Source: a bacterium (GTDB lineage Bacteria; Vulcanimicrobiota; Xenobia; Xenobiales; Xenobiaceae). From it: a stretch of 27,399 bases of DNA. Below the pieces are notes generated by a model, which was not told the DNA's origin, made no database searches, and was given only the letters and a program-made list of their open reading frames with translations. Made by a program: the position numbers and the translations under genes. The first letter of the stretch is position 1; every line of letters starts with the position of its first letter. This document shows positions 14,336-21,939 of this stretch, in pieces. The stretch covers positions 1 to 27,399 of the forward strand of contig JALHDH010000051.1 in NCBI GenBank assembly GCA_022839105.1. The letters are read 5' to 3'.

Positions 14336-17300
14336 ATGCTGCACCAGTTTCGCAAGGCCTGGCCCTGGGGCCTGGCCACGCTCTGCGCCCTGCTCCTGCT
14401 GGCGCCGGGCCTGGCCGAAGAGCGGGAGCTTCGGGTCCTGGTCCTCTCGCCCGGTTACCAGGGCGAGCTCCCCCTGCGCAAGGACCGGGACTCCATAGCC
14501 GCCCGATTCGACATGGTCCTGGAGGCGGACGGATTCGAGAAGCTCCTGGACACCCTGCGCGGCCTGGGCAAGAGGGGACGGATCCGCCAACTGGTCTTCC
14601 TGGGTCACGGCTACCTGGGCCAGGCTGGCCGGGGAGGACTGATCGACCTGGGCCAGGATGTCGACGCCTCCACCCTGGAGATGAACAAGCGCCTGGCCCG
14701 GCGGAAGGGGGATAGCCGCCTGCTGGATGCCTTCTCGCGGGAGGCCGAGATCCTCTACTTCAACTGCCACGCCGGAAAGGACCCTGAGTTCCTGCGGCAG
14801 ACGGCGGAACTCTTCCTGGCCTTCAGTGGAGGGACGGTCTACGGCAGCGACGACTACGTGACCTCCGAGTTGAGCCTCTGGAACCGGGCTCTGTACGTCT
14901 TGTCCTACCTGCCGGGCTTCGACGCGGAGGATGTCGACTTCGCCTCGCCCAGCAAGGTCGATTACCGGGATTTCCAGCGCCACGCCCTGGAACCGTTCCT
15001 GTGGCGCAACATCGAGCCCCGACCGGTCTCCATCGGAGGGCCGGATTCGGTGCCCCTGAACTCCCGGCGCGTCCTGGAGGGCCGAGTCCCCCGGGAGTGG
15101 ATCGAAGGAGCCTTCCGGAAATTCGTGGTGTTCCGCTGGACCGAGAAGGGGCGCCTGTTGGGCGAAAAGCCCGACCTGACGGTCGAATTCACCGAAGCCG
15201 GGGAGCGCAGGTTCCGCCTGGAGGTCCTGTTGGACAACGGGATCGGAGCCCGATTGCTGGGTGAGGCCCAACTCAACGTCAAAGTCCAAGAACGCCAGGA
15301 AGCACCGGCCATCACCCCGACCCCTTCGCCGGATCCGAGCCCCGAGGAAGTCGCCGAGCCCCGGCTCCGAGGCCCCCGGGAGGTGATGGTCTCGGACGAC
15401 TTCGAGATGGTCCTGGAGTTGCCCCGAGACCTGCAGGCCAAAGCCTCGAGTTTCGCCTGGGAGGCCATCGGGTATTCCGGCTCGCAACGCTACGAGAGCG
15501 AAAGAGAACGCACCTCGGAGCCCCGCCTCAAACAGCAACTGGGCTGGAGCGACCCCACCGCCTGGCAGGTGCGAATCCTGGATGCCTCCGGGAAGTGGCT
15601 GGCGACCTCCAAGCCCTACGTGCTCCAGAGGATCCTCCCCAAGTTCAGCCTGACGCTGCATGGGGACTGGGAGATCCTGCCCCCGGGACAGAGCGATGCC
15701 CGCTCCTTCAGGCTGAAGCCCACCGGCAAGGTGGAAGAGGAGGTACGCGAACCCGAGGGCTTCGCCCGGGCCCACGGGTCGCTTGGCGGCGCCTGGCTGG
15801 CCGTGCGTTGGATGACCGAACAGGAGATGCGGGAGACCCGAGACATGGCGGCCCGTCAGAGCGTCGGCGCGTTCTCGGGGAACGGCAGGTTCTTCCGCAA
15901 GGGCAAGGTGGGCTTCGCGGTGGAGTCCCGCCTGGAAGGGGGCTTCTGGACCAACACCGGCGGGCCACGCGGCGCGGCCCTGGCCGCGATCCTGGACCGG
16001 AAATGGATGCCCGCGAAGGAGGCCGCCGACCGACAGGCGCAGGCCAACCTGGACGCCACCGTGGCCAGCATCCGGCCGTCGCCCGACGGTGAGGTGACCC
16101 GGGCCCCCGACGTCCCCGTCAAGCAACCGCCGTCCCCCCCGCCGCCCACCACTCCGACCCCGACTCCCAGTCCGATCCCGAGTCCGACACCGACCCCCTC
16201 ACCCGGCCCCGAATCCTCGCCGCCGGGTCCTCCGAAGCCGGAGGATCGAGCGGCTCCCCTGCTTGAAGAGGCCCGAAGACTGGCCGCCGAAGGCCGGCTT
16301 GGCGAGGCCGCCGAGCGGGCGCGAGAGGCCGAGCGCCTGGATGCCCGGGCCGCCGCCCCGGTCCTGGCCGAAGTGGGCTCGGCGGCCCTGCTCCAAGGCT
16401 GGAACCAGCACCTCCATCGCCAACCCGAGCAGGCGGTCGCCCACCTGAGCCTGGCCCACGAACTCCTCCCTCGAGATCCGGAGGCCCGACAGAAGTTGGA
16501 GACGGCCCGCCGAGGGCTGGCCAACCGCGACCGGATCGAACCCGTCCTGACCCGCGCCGAGGCCCTCCTGGCCGAACGGAAGCCCCCGTCTGCCCGCAAG
16601 CTCCTCCTGGAGGCCGAGCAGATCGAGAACAGCACCCCGGGTGCCCAAGGCCCCCGGCTCAAGGCGGCCTGGGAGGCCTACAACCAGAGGAACCAGGAAT
16701 ACAACCAGGCCCTCCTGCGCTGGGAAGCCCGCAACAAGGAGTGCTTCGAGGCCCTGGACTGGTCCGGCCTGCTGGCCGCCTGCAAGGAATTCCGGGCCTG
16801 GGAACTGACCGAGGCCACCGAACGCTCGGTGGCTGGAAGCGAGGAAATGGCGCGAGGACGCCTGGCTGAGCAGGAGAAGGCATGGTCGCAGATCGAGCGG
16901 GTCCGCGCAGACTTCGAAGCCGGCAGACTGACTCAGACCCGTGAGGCCGCCGGGGTCGTCCGCCGCCACGCCTCCGTCTTCGGGGCGGAAGATCCCCGCC
17001 GACGCTCCTCACAGGAACTGGCGACCCTCCTGGAGGGAGTCCCCGAGGTGGGCTCTGCGGGCACGGCCCCTTCCGGAACCCCCAGCACCCCCACCGCCAC
17101 AGGGGTGCGGGTCCCCGGCAGGACGGTCGCAGGATCCGTCTATGCTCCCAACACCAAAGGAGACGTCTTCCGGGGTGGAACCTGGGCGAACTCCCGTGGA
17201 GGCAGCGACTTCCTGCAGTTGGAGTTCGACGGCGTCTACGACGTCTCGGAGATCCGCGTGGCCCAGGCCAGCACCGATGTCACCACCGCGGGGGCGCGCC

Positions 17301-17641
17301 TCCTGATCCGACTCCAGGGCCCCTCGGGCTCCTGGGTGGTGGTGGACGACCTGCGCGAGACCAACATCAACCGCACGGGACCCCTGAGCGGAGGCGCCAT
17401 CGGGCGGAGCCTCCCTCCCTACCGCAAGACCCTCAGCCCGCCGGTCCGCGCCCGGGTCTTCCGCCTGGATCTCTCCGGGCACGGCTGGTTCGGGGCTTCG
17501 GACATCCAGGTGATCGGCCGACGCGTCCCCGGAGGAGCCCCCCCACGACGGTCACCTCTCCGCCCAAGCCTCCGGCGCCTCCGAGCACCACTCCCCCCAA
17601 GCCGCCGGCGCCTCCAGGCACCCCGACCTCCAACTCGGTGA
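14336..17641 (+). CDS. Large secreted protein, caspase-like N-terminal domain, frameshifted C-terminus
   Basis: 1101 residues as read. The signal peptide (LATLCALLLLAPGLA) ends near residue 27. Residues 32-215 resemble a clan CD (caspase/CHAT-like) fold: beta strand then GHG with His91, and strand then FNCHAG with Cys144, in the spacing of a His-Cys dyad. A beta-rich part follows to about 590, then a Pro/Thr/Ser linker (about 596-635), a helical, Ala/Glu/Arg-rich TPR-like region to about 915, and a discoidin-like (F5/8 type C) domain at about 935-1060. The last 40 residues are Arg/Pro/Leu sequence typical of a wrong frame. After a C7 run (17538-17544) the correct frame continues to 17907; one extra C would give about 1190 residues. 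ATG 14336 has GGGGGG nine bases upstream. It may cut or bind surface proteins; no target is known. Confidence 0.82.
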   Translation: MLHQFRKAWPWGLATLCALLLLAPGLAEERELRVLVLSPGYQGELPLRKDRDSIAARFDMVLEADGFEKLLDTLRGLGKRGRIRQLVFLGHGYLGQAGRGGLIDLGQDVDASTLEMNKRLARRKGDSRLLDAFSREAEILYFNCHAGKDPEFLRQTAELFLAFSGGTVYGSDDYVTSELSLWNRALYVLSYLPGFDAEDVDFASPSKVDYRDFQRHALEPFLWRNIEPRPVSIGGPDSVPLNSRRVLEGRVPREWIEGAFRKFVVFRWTEKGRLLGEKPDLTVEFTEAGERRFRLEVLLDNGIGARLLGEAQLNVKVQERQEAPAITPTPSPDPSPEEVAEPRLRGPREVMVSDDFEMVLELPRDLQAKASSFAWEAIGYSGSQRYESERERTSEPRLKQQLGWSDPTAWQVRILDASGKWLATSKPYVLQRILPKFSLTLHGDWEILPPGQSDARSFRLKPTGKVEEEVREPEGFARAHGSLGGAWLAVRWMTEQEMRETRDMAARQSVGAFSGNGRFFRKGKVGFAVESRLEGGFWTNTGGPRGAALAAILDRKWMPAKEAADRQAQANLDATVASIRPSPDGEVTRAPDVPVKQPPSPPPPTTPTPTPSPIPSPTPTPSPGPESSPPGPPKPEDRAAPLLEEARRLAAEGRLGEAAERAREAERLDARAAAPVLAEVGSAALLQGWNQHLHRQPEQAVAHLSLAHELLPRDPEARQKLETARRGLANRDRIEPVLTRAEALLAERKPPSARKLLLEAEQIENSTPGAQGPRLKAAWEAYNQRNQEYNQALLRWEARNKECFEALDWSGLLAACKEFRAWELTEATERSVAGSEEMARGRLAEQEKAWSQIERVRADFEAGRLTQTREAAGVVRRHASVFGAEDPRRRSSQELATLLEGVPEVGSAGTAPSGTPSTPTATGVRVPGRTVAGSVYAPNTKGDVFRGGTWANSRGGSDFLQLEFDGVYDVSEIRVAQASTDVTTAGARLLIRLQGPSGSWVVVDDLRETNINRTGPLSGGAIGRSLPPYRKTLSPPVRARVFRLDLSGHGWFGASDIQVIGRRVPGGAPPRRSPLRPSLRRLRAPLPPSRRRLQAPRPPTR

Positions 17642-17907
17642 TGGCCCTGCTGGAAAACCGCAGCAGCCAGAACATCCACGTCTTCCCCCAAGGAGGAAAC
17701 TTCAGCCCCGAGAACCGGATCCTTCCAGGCCAGAAGGTCCAGGTCCGGGTCCCCCTGCCCCGGGATGGCCGGATCACCTTCGTCGCCGGGCGCGACGGGC
17801 AGGTCCTGGCCACCCGACGCTGGGAAGGCGATCCCGAAGACCCGCGACGCGTCCCCCACGTGGTCTGGGATGGTCAGCGGCTGACCGTCTCGACCGGACT
17901 GCGGTAG
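17545..17907 (+). pseudogene. Out-of-frame C-terminal part of the caspase-like protein
   Basis: In the frame one base off from the main gene, the sequence directly after the C7 run reads TTVTSPPKPPAPPSTTPPKP and continues into a compact domain (around LLENRSSQNIHVFPQGG and FVAGRDGQVLATRRWEG) that ends at TAG 17907. No ribosome site precedes the only start-like codon (GTG/ATG at 17638-17643), so it is not an independent gene. It is the natural end of the long secreted protein. The remaining 34 bases before the next convergent gene hold nothing visible. Confidence 0.7.
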
Positions 17908-17941
17908 AGATCGACGGACCCGGGAGTGGCAGCAAGCCTCC

Positions 17942-18607
17942 TCAGCGCCGGACGCCTGAGGGCCTCCAGTCCCACTGGCTGGGGATGATCGGCTGCTGGA
18001 TGGTGGGCGTCGCGGGCACGGGGTAGACGGGCCTGGGAGGAACCGGGGGGCCCGGACGGGGCGGCCAGCCCGGATGAGGAGGGCCATAGGGGGAGGGGTA
18101 CGGGTAGTAATAGGGGTACGGGTAGGGATAGGCAGAGGGATAGGAGTACGGGTAGGAGCTGAAGACGCTGGCCGGGTAGCCGTCCGAGTCCGCCAGGGGT
18201 GGGGCCGCAGCCCTGCCGGCCTGGTTGGCCATGTCGGGGTCTGCCAGGGTCGACAGCTTGTTGCTGGGAACCCTCTGGCCCTGAAGGAGGCCCACCACGA
18301 CGGCCTCGCCATCCTGGGCGCTGCGGTTGACGACCACGGCAAAGGTGCCGTTGTTCCGACCGGCCGGCACCACCACGGTGCCCGGAATCCAGATCGTCGT
18401 GCTGCCGGTCAACTGGACGTAGACCCCGCCTTCGGGTGCCGGGCCCGTCAGGGTGACCAGCCCTTCGACCTGGTCCTGGGGTCCCGCCTTGTCGGGAAGC
18501 ATCAGGATGGACTGGATGCGGGGCGCTGCAGGGGCCTGGGCCCAGGCGCTCAAGCCGGTCAGGGCCATCCAGGCCAGGATTCCAGACAGAACCAGGACAC
18601 GACTCAT
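17942..18607 (-). CDS. Secreted protein with Tyr/Pro-rich tail
   Basis: A 221-residue protein with a signal peptide (LVLSGILAWMALTGLSAWAQA) and a beta-sandwich-like domain of about 100 residues (LMLPDKAGPQDQVEGLVTL, then VPAGRNNGTFAVVVNR). Residues about 146-205 form a low-complexity tail with repeated YPY and PYP steps followed by PP/PRP repeats. ATG 18607 has GGAGGTCTGAG directly upstream and overlaps the permease stop by four bases (ATGA). The tail resembles surface or matrix proteins that bind through Tyr stacking or become crosslinked. That is inference. The family is not recognised. Confidence 0.8.
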   Translation of the reverse strand: MSRVLVLSGILAWMALTGLSAWAQAPAAPRIQSILMLPDKAGPQDQVEGLVTLTGPAPEGGVYVQLTGSTTIWIPGTVVVPAGRNNGTFAVVVNRSAQDGEAVVVGLLQGQRVPSNKLSTLADPDMANQAGRAAAPPLADSDGYPASVFSSYPYSYPSAYPYPYPYYYPYPSPYGPPHPGWPPRPGPPVPPRPVYPVPATPTIQQPIIPSQWDWRPSGVRR

Positions 18608-20292
18608 CTCAGACCTCCGCAGGCCGGAGCAGGCCGGCCTTCCTCCCGGGAAGGACCGGACTCCCCGGCAACCCGCCCGACGAATCCGATGGTCCTTCCC
18701 CTGTGGAGCAGGGTCTTGCGGGCCGAGACCAGCGCCGTCAGGCGGACCATGAAAAGCCCGACCGGGAGAGCGGCCAGGAGCAGGAGGGCCAGGATCTCCC
18801 CCAGGAGGGAGTCCGGGGAACCTCCCAGACCCACAGCCGCGGCGGCGGGCAGGAGCAGCAGGAATCCGAACGAGGACGCCAGGCCCCAGCCGATGCCGGC
18901 GGCGGTGAGGAAGGTCACCACCACGCCCGCGGGCTGGGGACGATGGCCGCAATCCGCGGCCATCGAGGTGCCCCAGGCGGCGGCCGCCTCGCTGGCCAGC
19001 ACACCCACCAGGGCCATCCAGGCCACGACCCACCAGATGGGCTCTCCCCGGCCCGACCCGCCCACAAGAGCGGGAAGGAGGACCACACAGGTCGCGAGCA
19101 CCAGGGGCAGGAGCAGGCGGCGACCCCGACCCGCGGCCACCCCCACGCACCCCTCCACGAACTCCTGGACGGTCAGGCCGCTCTGCAACAAGAGCTCCAG
19201 GGAACCCTGTTGACGCTCCTCGTGCAGGCGCAGCGAGGAGGCGTGCAGGACGCGCAGGACGGCCAGGACCCCCATCAGGGGCCAGAGCAGGGTGAAGATC
19301 CCCAGGGCGTCCTGGGGACCGACCAGGACCGCGAGGAAGAGCGAGGCCAGCGGAATCCCCCAGAGACCCCAGCTCAGGAGGCGCTGCTGGAGGATGCCCG
19401 AGCGCGAGGCCTGATCGCGGAAGAGCAGGGCGTTCGGAGAGCCGCCCACCAAGGAGCGGGGACGCCGGGAGGTCGAAGTGGAGCAGTTCCGCAAGGTCTT
19501 CCGCAGCCAGGAATCCGAGTCCAGGCCCCGTACGGCCAGTTCCCGGTGGATCAGGCCCCAGAAGACGCTGAGCAGGACCAGGACCGCGGCTCCGGCGGCG
19601 GGACCGGCGAAGAAGGCCACCCGTCCGCCCAGCGATGCCATGATCCCCAGCGGGCCGAAAATCCCGACCACCCGCAAGAGGGAGAAGACCAGGCCGGACT
19701 CCGAGCGTTGGGCCTCTCCATCCCAGGCCTTGGAGGCCAGCATGGCAAAGAACCAGTAGAGCGCCCAGCTTGCGGGCAGGAGGGCGAGGAGCAGGGCCTG
19801 CCCGGGCCAGCCGGAGAGCAGGAAGCAAGCGGTGCAGAAGGCCAGCGGGGGGACCAGGGCGCCCAGGGTCCGTCGCATCCCGTGAAGCGCCAGGGCGTCC
19901 ACCACCCGGCGGGAGGTGAGGGGCGTGGCCACCACCTCCTCCAGGACCCGAGCCTTGCGGAAGGATCCCAGGAGCCGGGCCGTCAGCATGGCATGGGCCA
20001 CGGGCCCGATCAGGAGGGTCAGGAAGATCGAGACCGAGGCCCCGCCTCCCAGAGCATCCCTCATGGCTTCGCGGGTGAAGGGATCGCGCAGGGGACTGAG
20101 AGGATCCCCCTGGAGCCAGTTCTCCAGGATCGTGGTGGCCAGCACCATCCACAAGAGGAGCAGCGGCAACAGGGCCAGACCTGCCGCCGCGCTGAAGCTC
20201 AGCCAGGGCGCCAGGGACGGGCCCTTGCGTCGGGCCAGCATCTCCAACCAGGCGGAAACGGGATCTTCAGGAAGGGACCGGCGAGGCTCCAT
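18604..20292 (-). CDS. Two-module ABC-2-like permease, no ATPase nearby
   Basis: A 562-residue polytopic protein with some twelve hydrophobic segments. Two cytoplasmic segments resemble the ABC-2 permease motif (E-x-G-T/S-L-E-L-L-L): RKARVLEEVVATPLTSRRVV near residue 105 and EERQQGSLELLLQSGLTVQE near 360. This suggests two ABC-2-like halves in one chain. The reading frame extends upstream to 20577, but ATG 20292 is the likely start. A TAGAAT/AAGACA promoter with a 17-base spacer lies just upstream (20328-20356). No nucleotide-binding partner is in the window. The downstream gene for the Tyr/Pro-rich secreted protein overlaps it by four bases, so the two may work together. Confidence 0.75.
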   Translation of the reverse strand: MEPRRSLPEDPVSAWLEMLARRKGPSLAPWLSFSAAAGLALLPLLLLWMVLATTILENWLQGDPLSPLRDPFTREAMRDALGGGASVSIFLTLLIGPVAHAMLTARLLGSFRKARVLEEVVATPLTSRRVVDALALHGMRRTLGALVPPLAFCTACFLLSGWPGQALLLALLPASWALYWFFAMLASKAWDGEAQRSESGLVFSLLRVVGIFGPLGIMASLGGRVAFFAGPAAGAAVLVLLSVFWGLIHRELAVRGLDSDSWLRKTLRNCSTSTSRRPRSLVGGSPNALLFRDQASRSGILQQRLLSWGLWGIPLASLFLAVLVGPQDALGIFTLLWPLMGVLAVLRVLHASSLRLHEERQQGSLELLLQSGLTVQEFVEGCVGVAAGRGRRLLLPLVLATCVVLLPALVGGSGRGEPIWWVVAWMALVGVLASEAAAAWGTSMAADCGHRPQPAGVVVTFLTAAGIGWGLASSFGFLLLLPAAAAVGLGGSPDSLLGEILALLLLAALPVGLFMVRLTALVSARKTLLHRGRTIGFVGRVAGESGPSREEGRPAPACGGLR

Positions 20293-20327
20293 GCTCAGGG
20301 GACCTTTCGCGGAGAGGTCTCCATTGG

Positions 20328-20356
20328 ATTCTACCCGATCCTGGGGCCTGTGTCTT
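20328..20356 (-). promoter_or_regulatory. Putative sigma-70-type promoter for the permease operon
   Basis: On the minus strand a -35 AAGACA (20356-20351; four of six to TTGACA), a 17-base spacer and a -10 TAGAAT (20333-20328; five of six to TATAAT). The -10 ends 35 bases before the permease ATG at 20292. It lies in the 187-base gap shared with the divergent deoD gene. The assignment is by sequence match only. Confidence 0.35.
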
Positions 20357-20479
20357 CTCGAACAGGAAGAGAGGGAGAACGCCGGGTCCGGGAGGTCGAG
20401 GCCGGGACTTCCGGATTCGAAGGAAGCCGGCCTTTCCTCCAGGAACCCTGGAAGGAAACCAGATCCCAGGAGGAAGACC

Positions 20480-21190
20480 ATGTCCACCCCCAAGACCACT
20501 CCCCACATCTCCTGCACCGCCGAGCAATTCGCCCGGACCGTGATCATGCCGGGCGATCCGATGCGTTCCAGGTTCATCGCCGAGAACTACCTGGAGAATC
20601 CCGTCCTGATCAACAACGTCCGCGGGGTGCAGGGCTATACGGGCACCTGGCAGGGCAAGCGCGTCACCGTGATGGCCTCCGGCATGGGGGTCCCCTCCAT
20701 GGGGATCTACTCCTACGAGCTCTTCCACGTCATGGGCGTGGAGACCATCGTGCGGATCGGCACATGCGGGGGGATGCAGCCGTCGCTCTCGGTGGGGGAT
20801 CTGGTCCTGGCCCAGGGAGCCTGCACCAACTCGAACTACGCCAGCCAGTTCCGGCTGGGCGGGACCTACGCCCCGCTGGCCAGCTTCAAGCTCCTCCGGG
20901 CCGCCGTGGAGGCTGCCGAGCGCCTGGATCTGCGCGTGGCCGTGGGCAATGTCCTGACCTCGGACTACTTCTATGACGACTCCCGGTCCACCCTGGACTG
21001 GTCGAAGCTCGGGGTCCTGGCCTGCGAGATGGAGGCCGCCGCCCTCTACACCAACGCCGCCCGGGCCGGGAAGAAGGCCCTGGCCATCCTGACGGTCTCG
21101 GACGATCTCCTCACGGGGGAGGCGATGACCCCGGCCCAGCGCGAGACCACGCTGGGAACCATGATCGGCCTGGCCCTGGAGATCGCCTGA
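20480..21190 (+). CDS. deoD: Purine nucleoside phosphorylase, DeoD type
   Basis: A 236-residue enzyme that splits purine nucleosides with phosphate to base and (deoxy)ribose-1-phosphate, in nucleoside salvage in the cytosol. Family motifs are clear: VIMPGDPMRSRFIAENYLEN, ASGMGVPSMGIYSYEL, VRIGTCGG, the substrate-binding CEMEAAALY and TVSDDLLTG with the catalytic Asp. The length matches the E. coli enzyme (239). ATG 20480 follows CCCAGGAGGAAGACC. It is 59 bases from the nitroreductase gene in the same direction. The C-terminus is complete. No sign of damage. Confidence 0.95.
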   Translation: MSTPKTTPHISCTAEQFARTVIMPGDPMRSRFIAENYLENPVLINNVRGVQGYTGTWQGKRVTVMASGMGVPSMGIYSYELFHVMGVETIVRIGTCGGMQPSLSVGDLVLAQGACTNSNYASQFRLGGTYAPLASFKLLRAAVEAAERLDLRVAVGNVLTSDYFYDDSRSTLDWSKLGVLACEMEAAALYTNAARAGKKALAILTVSDDLLTGEAMTPAQRETTLGTMIGLALEIA

Positions 21191-21249
21191 AGGGGCGTGG
21201 GGAACACGAATCCAGCAGGGGTTGGACCTGGACCAAGGAGGTGCCCATC

Positions 21250-21774
21250 TTGAACCCGATCCTGCAGAACATCAAGTCCCGACGAAGCATCCGGGCCTTC
21301 ACCGACGAGCCGGTCGACCCGGATGACCTGGACCGGATCGTGGAGGCCGGGCTCTGGGCCCCCAGCGCCCGAGGCATGCAGACCTGGCAGTTCACGATCC
21401 TGACCGATCGCCAGCGGATCGCCGCACTGGCCTCCGCCATCGCCACCCAGCTCCAGCGGGACCCCGCCCGCTACGACATGTACGCCCCTGCGGCCCTGGT
21501 CGTGGCCTCCAACGACCGCGAGAACCCCCACGGCATGCTGGACTGCTCGTGCGCCTTGCAGAACATGTTCCTGGCCGCCCACAGCCTGGGCCTGGGCTCG
21601 GTCTGGATCAACCAGTTGCGCGGGATCTGCGACGAACCGGCGATCCGCCCCCTCCTGGACGACCTGGGAATCCCCCCGAACCACCTCGTCTGGGGAATGG
21701 CCGCGCTGGGCCACCCGGCAGGCCCGCCCCCGGAGGCTCCGGCCCGCCGAGGCGTCGTGCACTTCGTCCGCTGA
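21250..21774 (+). CDS. Nitroreductase family protein (FMN-dependent)
   Basis: A 174-residue protein of the nitroreductase fold, expected to bind FMN and reduce a substrate with NAD(P)H. The N-terminal signature NIKSRRSIRAFTDEPVD binds the flavin phosphate, APSARGMQTWQF follows as in the family, and the C-terminal helix region GLGSVWINQLRG fits too. TTG 21250 is chosen: AAGGAGGT (21235-21242) is seven bases upstream, whereas GTG 21241 lies inside that site. The substrate is unknown, as is common in this family. A strong terminator hairpin follows 93 bases after the stop. Confidence 0.88.
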   Translation: MNPILQNIKSRRSIRAFTDEPVDPDDLDRIVEAGLWAPSARGMQTWQFTILTDRQRIAALASAIATQLQRDPARYDMYAPAALVVASNDRENPHGMLDCSCALQNMFLAAHSLGLGSVWINQLRGICDEPAIRPLLDDLGIPPNHLVWGMAALGHPAGPPPEAPARRGVVHFVR

Positions 21775-21866
21775 GAAGCGGGACTCCCCCCAGGCGGGCC
21801 AGACTCGGGGCCCCTCGGCTCAAGGCCTGGGCCCTGGTCGCCCCCGGTGGGCCTGCGGCTCCCCAG

Positions 21867-21904
21867 ATGGAAGAAGGCCCCGCCGAGGCGGGGCCTTCTT
21901 CCAT
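21867..21904. terminator. Bidirectional intrinsic terminator hairpin
   Basis: A perfect 18-bp inverted repeat (21867-21884 with 21887-21904; arm ATGGAAGAAGGCCCCGCC) with a two-base GA centre. It lies between the convergent nitroreductase gene (ends 21774) and P-type ATPase gene (ends 21940), close to both ends. The arm is purine-rich (GAAGAAGG) on one side and pyrimidine-rich (CCTTCTTCC) on the other, so each strand has a CTTCTT stretch at its 3' side. This is the strongest hairpin in the window. Confidence 0.85.
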
Positions 21905-21939
21905 GGTCCTGACCGGGGAGCCCCCCGGCCAGGCGAAGC

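Noticed and set aside
14270..16126. 618-residue leftward open frame opposite the caspase-like gene
   Set aside because: Same reason: low-quality composition and no start signal, opposite a gene with a signal peptide and motifs.
17638..17907. Independent small gene after the caspase-like gene
   Set aside because: No ribosome site, and the same frame carries a sensible Pro-rich linker upstream of the start codon, so it is the continuation of the long gene.
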